The position numbers and the translations under genes are program-made. Below the pieces are notes generated by a model, which was given only the letters and a program-made list of their open reading frames with translations, searched no databases and had not been told where the DNA came from. Below are positions 57,791 to 64,000 of a DNA stretch of 64,000 bases, in pieces (the first letter of the stretch is position 1; each line of letters begins with the position of its first letter). Source of the DNA: Euptelea pleiosperma (taxonomy: Eukaryota > Streptophyta > Magnoliopsida > Ranunculales > Eupteleaceae); NCBI GenBank assembly GCA_035048495.1, contig CM068540.1, forward strand, positions 11,392,829 to 11,456,828. The letters run 5' to 3'.

Positions 57791-59292
57791 CAAACTTAGT
57801 GATATTGTGAACTCTGCTCACAACTTGGGTGAGGTCATTCCTGAATCAAAAGTTGTTCAAAAATTTTTGAGATCCTTACCTGATAGGTTTCAAGCTAAGG
57901 TCACTACGATTGAAGAGAGCAAAGATGTTGACTCTCTTAAAGTCAATGAGCTGGTTGGGTCTCTACAAACTTATGAGATGAATTTGAGACAACAAAAGAA
58001 ATCAAAAGGAATTGCCCTTAAGGTTTCTGGAGCTCAAGATTCTAAGTTAGATGCTGACTTTGAAGTAGAAATGGCACTATTCGTGAAAAAATTCAAAAAG
58101 TTCTTTCGTTCGAAAAATGATAGGTTCAAGAACAATAAACAGTTTGATAAAACTGTGGAATATGCCAGACCTCATGAAAGAGGTAGTAGAAGTGACAAGA
58201 ATCCTAGGGAAAGCCGCTCAAGCGGTCCCCAATGTTTCAGATGTAAGGGTTTTGGTCACTTTGCTAATGTGTGCCCAAACAAAGAAGAATACAAGGGCAA
58301 GGCAAAAGCATTCAATGCCACTTGGGATGAAGAACCAAAAGATCATTCTGATAATTCAGATAGCAATGAAAAGACTGATAAGTATACAGCTTTTGTTGCT
58401 CGTTTCAATAGTTCCTATAGATCTCATGGAGAGTCCAAGAAAAGTGATGATGAGAGTTTGGAAGACTCTTACAATGGGGACTCAGATGACTCGACAGTTG
58501 GTGTGAAAGAACTGTACGAGGAATCGATAAAATTCATCAAGGCTAACAAAATTTTATCTGACAGGGTTAAATGTCTTGAATTTGAAAATGCAGCCATAGT
58601 AATTGACACTGAAAAATTAAAAGTGTTGATTACTGAATTAGAGCAAGAGAATGAGTCTCTGCTAAAGAGGAACAAGTCACTGGAATGTGAATTCCAAACT
58701 TGCATGACACCTAGAAAATGAGGTTCTCAAATCAAAGAGGGATGTGTCAGGATTCTCATCCAGTTCTGCAAAGCTTGATGAAATTCTTCGCGTGGAAAAA
58801 GTCTATGGAGACAAACAGGGTTTGGGTTACAAAAGCAATCAAGAAAAAGGGTCTTCATCCAAGATGATTTTTGTTAAAGCCCAAGCTATTCCTACTTAGA
58901 TCAATGACCCAATCAAAATGGTCAAAAGCAGTAGTCAATGCAAGTACTGCAAAAACATGGGTCATGTGATTAGAGACTGTCACAAGTTGAGAAGGGGACA
59001 TCAAAATCCTCTAGAAAAAATGGTGAATACCACTTAGAATGTGAAAAGTCAGAGAATTCTTATGAAGACACATTATGAGATAAATTATTTAGATGTACTA
59101 TCTAGGAAGATGAAAGACCTATTGGAAATGTCTAGAGAATTTATCAAAGAGATTGAGTCCCTTGAGAAATTCAAACAGCCTCAGAGTTATGTAACTTAAA
59201 AGAGGAAAGATCCTAAGAGAATCGATCTATCTACCAAACTCACATCTGTGTGGGTGAGGAAAGATTTTCTAAAGGAAAAATGTTCGTCAAGC
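57791..59292 (+). pseudogene. Sirevirus-type gag, 5'-truncated second copy
   Basis: An ORF of 304 codons (57807-58721) gives the C-terminal part of the same gag as at 19998. It contains SLPDRFQAKVTTIEESKDVD, VKKFKKFFRSKNDR, CCHC knuckle CFRCKGFGHFANVC and an acidic segment. After a frame change, a second knuckle CKYCKNMGHVIRDC lies near 58940. The N-terminal half is missing because of the inverted junction. No pol follows; the sequence passes into an LTR piece at about 59293. Confidence 0.85.
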
Positions 59293-59665
59293 GGTAGGTT
59301 TGGGGTGTACCAAACTGAACAAGCAGATAAGGCTTCTTGGCTGGAAGGGCGTGCGTGGATTCGTGGCGTTGATTCAGAGGACGTGGATGCATCGACAGTA
59401 GGCCTTGGCTAAGGTTGGAAGCTATATTTGCAACGGTGCTGCGTAGGTAACCTTTGTTTCGTTTAACTTTTCAGTTAGTGATACTTTCCATCTGAACGTG
59501 GTTCCGTGGTTTTTTCTTGGCTAATGTTTCCACGTAAAAATCTCTTGTCTTGTGCGATTGTTTGTTTGTAATCCGCAATCTACCACGGATGTATATTTGA
59601 TTTGAGTCGGTTGTGATAATCTTTTTATCAAACTACTAAGGCATGCGATTTTATTCCCTTACCAT
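59293..59665 (+). mobile_element. Sirevirus LTR fragment
   Basis: It matches the second half of the LTR at 18282 from GGTAGGTTTGGGGTGTACC onward and is cut at 59665 by a minus-strand Athila-family LTR. ACCAT (59661-59665) should recur beyond the right edge of the window. Confidence 0.8.
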
Positions 59666-59745
59666 TGAAACTAGGTTTTTTCCGCATCGTTGGTTACGGA
59701 AACCCTAATGTCAACAAGATTTGTAATTTGATCCGAATTTTAATC

Positions 59746-60129
59746 CTGCAAAATATGCAATTTGTATAGGGATTCGTGTTGGATGTCGATCCGCACTCGG
59801 GGTTAGTTTGCGTAATTTGAACAAATAAAATGATGGATTTTTTTTTCTAATGATGCTGGAAGGGTGAGAATGATGATCACGGGATTAAAACATGATTGAT
59901 TTTATGAATTTTTAGAGAGAGAAAAGACTAAAAGAAATCCTACTAACATGAAGACCACAAACAACCTATGAAATCAAATCAACACTTTCATTAAACTAAT
60001 ATCCTCAAATAAATAAAAAATCAACTAATAACAAAATAAAATGAATAGTAAATTCATTCAAATGAGAAAGTCGATTACACGCCTTGAAGTAAATCAAATA
60101 AAACTATGCTAAAAACAAAACAATCTTAC
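59746..60129 (-). other. Predicted R-U5 intron, minus strand
   Basis: On the minus strand, donor ATTAG|GTAAGA at 60130/60129 and acceptor TATTTTGCAG ending 59746. AATGAA but no exact AATAAA lies within. Confidence 0.35.
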
Positions 60130-60924
60130 CTAATGGAGATGAATGGAGCAATTGGTGGTTCCTACCACATTCAAGCCAATGGAAAGGATGAATGGGGGGA
60201 TGGTAAGCGATGGAGGCGACAACTATTTTGCTTTGGGTGGTAGAAGATGTGGACTGGTGTGGGCGTTGAGATGGTGATGATGGAGTTCGGTGGTGAGTGC
60301 GGTGGCTTGGTGCAGCAACGAAGAAGGAGATGAGGAAAAAAGGGGGGGCTGTCGTGCACACCAGCAGGTAGGAGGCTGTGGCTGGTTTGATGGTGGACGG
60401 CTGGGGCAAGGCTGTGGAGGCGGTGAAGGAGATGGAGGAGAAGGGCCACGGTTTGGACAGGTGAGCTCCTCTTTCCACTCTTCTCCTCTTCTTTCCTCTT
60501 TTCTTCTCTTTTTTTTTCTTGGCTTTTTTTTTTTCTGGTTTTCTTTTATGCTTCACACCATTAGAGGAAGAAGACGGTGAGGTGTGAGGTGGTTGTAGAG
60601 GCGGAAAGTGCAGGTTGCAAGGGGTTGCAGGTGCTAGGATGGCGTCTGGAGATGGCAGCAACGAAGGTGAAGTCGTAGAGGGAGGCTTGCTGGTGAGAGA
60701 TGAAGTGGGTGGTGGTTTGCAGGTCCGACTGGTGATGATGGTGGTGGTAAGGGGCGGTTTGCAGTCCGTTGAGAACTAGGTAGGGGACGATCTTCCCTTC
60801 TCTTTCTTCTTTTCCTTCTATTCTCTTTTTTTTCTATTTTTTTCTTTATCGAGGCTAGGGTCGAGAGAGAAAGATGAGAGAGGAACGGTTGTGAGATCCT
60901 TCTTGCCGGCTTTAATGGTGCTTG

Positions 60925-60942
60925 CCGGAGTTGCAACTCCGG
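60925..60942. repeat. Perfect CCGGAGTTGCAACTCCGG palindrome
   Basis: An 18-bp dyad with no spacer, next to a T-run, in the minus-strand LTR. It is the shortest form of the family hairpin. Confidence 0.8.
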
Positions 60943-61789
60943 TGATCTTTTTTTTTTTTTTTTTTTTAAAAAACACGGTAAAGGAAGTAGGAAAGAAAGA
61001 GAAGGGATCTCGTTTGGGGGGTTGATGATGGCTGGGTTTTAGTTTTCTCCCAAGAGAAAACGTGGAGAGAATGATAGGGGCGTGGAGGATGGGAGATATG
61101 GCTCCAAATTTTTGGAACGTGAGTGGGGGGGGTTCTCTTCTCTTTCCTCCTCTTTTATATGAGGTGAGGGGTAACGGCTGGGTTTCTATTTTTCATTTAA
61201 AACGTTTAGGGTTTCCAAAAAAACGTCAACGACATGGATCCCTTCTATTTTCAACCCTTTCTTTTGAATCCAACGGTTTTCCTTATGGACCCATGCTCCC
61301 TATTTTTCAATACAAAAACTTATGTTTTATAAAGCATTATCTCTTTCCTTTTTCAAAGAAATTGTTTTTTGGTTTTGGAAAAATATTCTTTCTATTTCAA
61401 ACCATTTTTAATGCCGAAGGTAAGATTTCCAAACCTTAATTCATTTCCCTTTTTTTGCTGCCTATCATGGATGAAAAACTTCCCCAATCTCTATGTCTAA
61501 GATTTGGTAATCTTAAAAAAAAAAATCCTTCTTCAACTCAGGCCGTTGATCATGATCATATTGGTCAAAATTTGTAGCTTGTCCTCGTGACCGGAAAATC
61601 TAGGAGATGAAAAAGATAATCATTGGATCCTAAGATAGTGAATGATGAGATGATCGGATATCGAGAGGGACGGTGGAGATCGGATGGTTGATTTAATGGC
61701 GATCAGACGGTAGATGGCGATGATCAGATGGATCATTAAACAGAGGAGATTGGCCAAGGTAGGCTATAGGATTGAGTGATTATGAAGGG

Positions 61790-63657
61790 TGATATTCGCT
61801 CAAAAGTGCTAATTTTAAGCAATTATCCTTCTAGCATTGTCACACTCTTCTACGTAAAATTGTATTTTTTATCAACATTTCTACGTCAGAGCTTCTCTCA
61901 TTCCGTAGAACACACTTTTCTGGTTAAAATGGTATATTCGCATGCATTCATACGCATTTATTTGATCCACATGCGAAGTCATTCTCATTATGTAATTTTT
62001 TCTATCGTAGGAGCAATAATCGGGCAATTTTGATGGAACACGAGCCCATAATCAACTTCCAGAACCTAGGATCAAAGCTCAAGAGCCAACAAGCTGAAGA
62101 TGAGAAGATATAGGCCAAAGACAGGAAGAGCCAGCGAGTCAAAAGAATCGAGGGACGACCAAGAGAGAAGGATAGACAAGCCCTCAAAGAAGAGACTAAG
62201 GAGATTAAAGCTTATATACCAACACAAGGCGAGTGCTTGCTCAGTTGGTGAAGCATGCAGAAGACCAAGTCAAAGACCAGGGTTCAAGACCCTCTTCGAG
62301 CATTTTCTCTTTATTTTGTAATATTTTCTCTCTCCTCTCTCTAGATCTTCATTCTCTCTCTACTCACAATCCAAATCATCCGATCCTTTCTCATTCCTCG
62401 ATCACTCAATTCTACAGCCTACCTTGGCCCATCTCCACCATCCGATGATCCACCTGATCATCGCCACCCACTTCTACCATCCGATCATTGAAAATTCACC
62501 TGATCATCCATCACATTATCTTAGAATCTCGTGGCCATCACCATTTTATCACATGGGCCAAAGGGCGAACCCATTACCCACGGCCCAGCCACTCGGTGGG
62601 ACCCATATGCCAGGCATAATTAGGAAACAGTTTCTAAAAAAGAAAGGAGAGTAATTTTTTTGGGAAAGATTTTAAAAAGGGGGGGAATCTTTGGTTTTTC
62701 CAAAAGGAGAAGGAGAAGTTTTTGAACTTTTAGAAACCGTGGGTTTCTAATATAGGAACCCACGGTTCTTACCAAAGGAGGGGGAAACATTTTAAGATTT
62801 TTAGAAACCATGGGTTTCAAGAATAGAAACCGACGGTCCCTACATAAAAACCCATTATTCTAATTCCTGGGGGTCTTTTTTCGACGTTCCTACCCTTCGA
62901 AGCCTCTCTCATAGGCTATATCACCCACGTTTTTGGAATAAGGAGAACCCTTCTCCTTGCTGCCATTAACAACAGCCATCAACGCCCATCCACGCTGCCC
63001 CTCTTCACAATCCCAGCATCTTTGCCACGTTTTTCCTTGAGAGGAGTTCGGCATCAAGAGCAATGTGTTGGATCACGATCTTCAAACCTGCAAGTCCGTT
63101 TCCTTCTGTCAAGAACAGCCGACCTGCAACTCGTCTAGAGCTCCTCCATCCAAATCGTTCACAAGTAGGGGATCCCTTGATCTTTTTCAAGCCATACGAA
63201 CCAGTGCCTCATCCACCCATTGCTGTAACACCACAGATCTGTTCGCTTGGTACAATCCCCTACCACTAGTTCTCTCTTTTCAACTCTCTAATTTGATCTC
63301 TAACTTTCTCTCTTAAGATCTTGATCTATATTCTCCCTTTGTTTAATTTTTTTGCTATTTCTATTATTAATGCAAGCAAAACTCTATAAGAGCAGTTACT
63401 TTAATAAAGTTTTAGTCATTTTTACTAATCTAAGTTTCCATTATTGTGTTTGATTTATCAAGTTCGATTTCAATCAAAAAAAAAAAGAGTCATTTTATGT
63501 TCTTTACTGCACGTTCCCTAATCCCAAGTGCGGATCGACATCTGACACGAATCCCTATGCTAGAATCTCTGAATTTTGTAGAAAATCTAGGATAAATTAC
63601 AAATCTTGTTGATTCTAGGGTTTCCGTAACCAACGACGCGGAAAAATCCTACTTTCA
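61790..63657 (+). mobile_element. Solo LTR, Athila-like family (1868 bp), TSD AAGGG
   Basis: TGATATTCGC to CCTACTTTCA with AAGGG at 61785-61789 and 63658-63662, inserted into a reverse copy of its own family. It carries the best tRNA-like segment, twin dyads near 62730-62770 before a TATA-like ACATAAAAA, AATAAA at 63403-63408, and acceptor-like TTTTGTAG ending 63581. Confidence 0.93.
62238..62292 (+). other. tRNA-like D-arm/T-arm segment in LTR U3 (best copy)
   Basis: TTGCTCAGTTGGTGAAGC is close to a standard tRNA D-arm (GCTCAGTTGGT...GC, an A-box match). GGGTTCAAGACCC at 62280-62292 forms a 3-bp T-stem with a TTCAAGA loop (B-box-like). TGCTC before and GAGCA after can pair as an outer stem. 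No normal anticodon or acceptor arm. Confidence 0.5.
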
Positions 63658-63763
63658 AAGGGCGAGAGGGTCGGATGATTGAGAATTGAGGATAGAGAGA
63701 GAATGGGGGTTAAGAGAGAGGAGAGAGAAAATATTACAAAAATAAAGAGAAAATGCTAGCAGA

Positions 63764-63819
63764 GGGTCCTGAACCCTGATCTTTGACTAGGTCTTCTGCA
63801 TGCATTACCAACTGAGCAA
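63764..63819 (-). other. tRNA-like D-arm/T-arm segment, minus-strand LTR
   Basis: On the minus strand TTGCTCAGTTGGTAATGC, then GGGTTCAGGACCC. It is an independent copy of the module, on the minus strand of the interrupted LTR. Confidence 0.45.
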
Positions 63820-64000
63820 GCACTCGCCTTGTGTTGGTTTATAAGCTTTAATCTCCTTAGTCTCTTCTTTGAGGGCTTGTCTCTCCTTCTCTCTTGGTCG
63901 TCCCTCGATTCTTTCGACTCTCTGGCTCTTCCCGTCTTTGGCCTATATCTTCTTATCCTCAGCCTGTTGGCTCTTGAGCTTTGATCCTAGGTTCTGGAAG

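Larger units (their letters stand above)
59666..64000 (-). mobile_element. Athila-family LTR, minus strand, split by nested copy, runs off window
   Basis: It begins TGAAACTAGG, the reverse complement of the family terminus, and proceeds through the acceptor, donor, CCGGAGTTGCA palindrome and CT-rich parts in reverse. It is interrupted at 61789 by a plus-strand solo LTR and resumes at 63663 with the reverse of the tRNA-like segment. The LTR start (TGATATTCGC, reversed) lies beyond 64000, so solo or full-length status is unknown. Confidence 0.88.

Noticed and set aside
62230..62300. A genuine tRNA gene.
   Set aside because: D-arm and T-arm resemble a tRNA, but there is no matching acceptor stem or standard anticodon arm, and the segment repeats in every LTR of the family.

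Overview
The window is repeat-dense plant (angiosperm) nuclear DNA. The signs are an intact Athila-type Ty3/gypsy gag-pol, Sirevirus-type Ty1/copia gag copies, a plant Helitron Rep remnant, Mutator-type MITEs and solo LTRs with 5-bp target duplications. I found no intact host gene; the only non-transposon coding signal is a short, frameshifted two-finger zinc-finger remnant at 31859-32156. The species cannot be fixed from the sequence.

Layout. 1-11934 is most of an Athila-like retrotransposon: long leader, one uninterrupted 1921-codon gag-pol, a 2-kb non-coding 3' region, a polypurine tract and a 2.85-kb 3' LTR starting TGATATTCGC. Its 5' LTR lies left of the window. The same LTR family appears nine more times: fragments at 11935-13664 and 13665-14541; solo LTRs at 14955-17838, 23305-27588, 34558-37004, 38861-41406, 54761-56388 and 61790-63657; and a minus-strand copy (59666-61789, resuming at 63663) split by the last of these. 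All six complete solo copies have perfect 5-bp target duplications and TG...CA ends.

These LTRs landed in older elements. Two cut a Sirevirus element (18282 to about 27970) and a Sirevirus solo LTR (37607-41860). One cuts a degenerate Helitron (43267 to about 57180). The Helitron is also cut by a second LTR family, TGTAATACCC...GTGACA (44106-50656, with a nested copy at 44504-47938, and 50771-54329). 28490-29751 is a minus-strand copia gag-protease pseudogene. 30342-30718, 32600-32989 and 33521-33918 are terminal-inverted-repeat MITEs with 9-bp target duplications. 57180-59665 is a rearranged Sirevirus with an inverted segment.

How it works together. Gag, protease, reverse transcriptase, RNase H and integrase would all come from the one polyprotein at 1337-7102. 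The LTRs carry the promoter and polyadenylation signals. The most interesting signals lie in non-coding retroelement DNA: a tRNA-like D-arm/T-arm module in U3, dyad-symmetric palindromes next to the TATA box, CCGGAGTTGCA hairpins in the probable 5' UTR, a predicted R-U5 intron that holds the AATAAA signal in most copies that have one, hairpin-plus-polypurine modules, and CCAATCGATTGG arrays upstream of Sirevirus TATA boxes.
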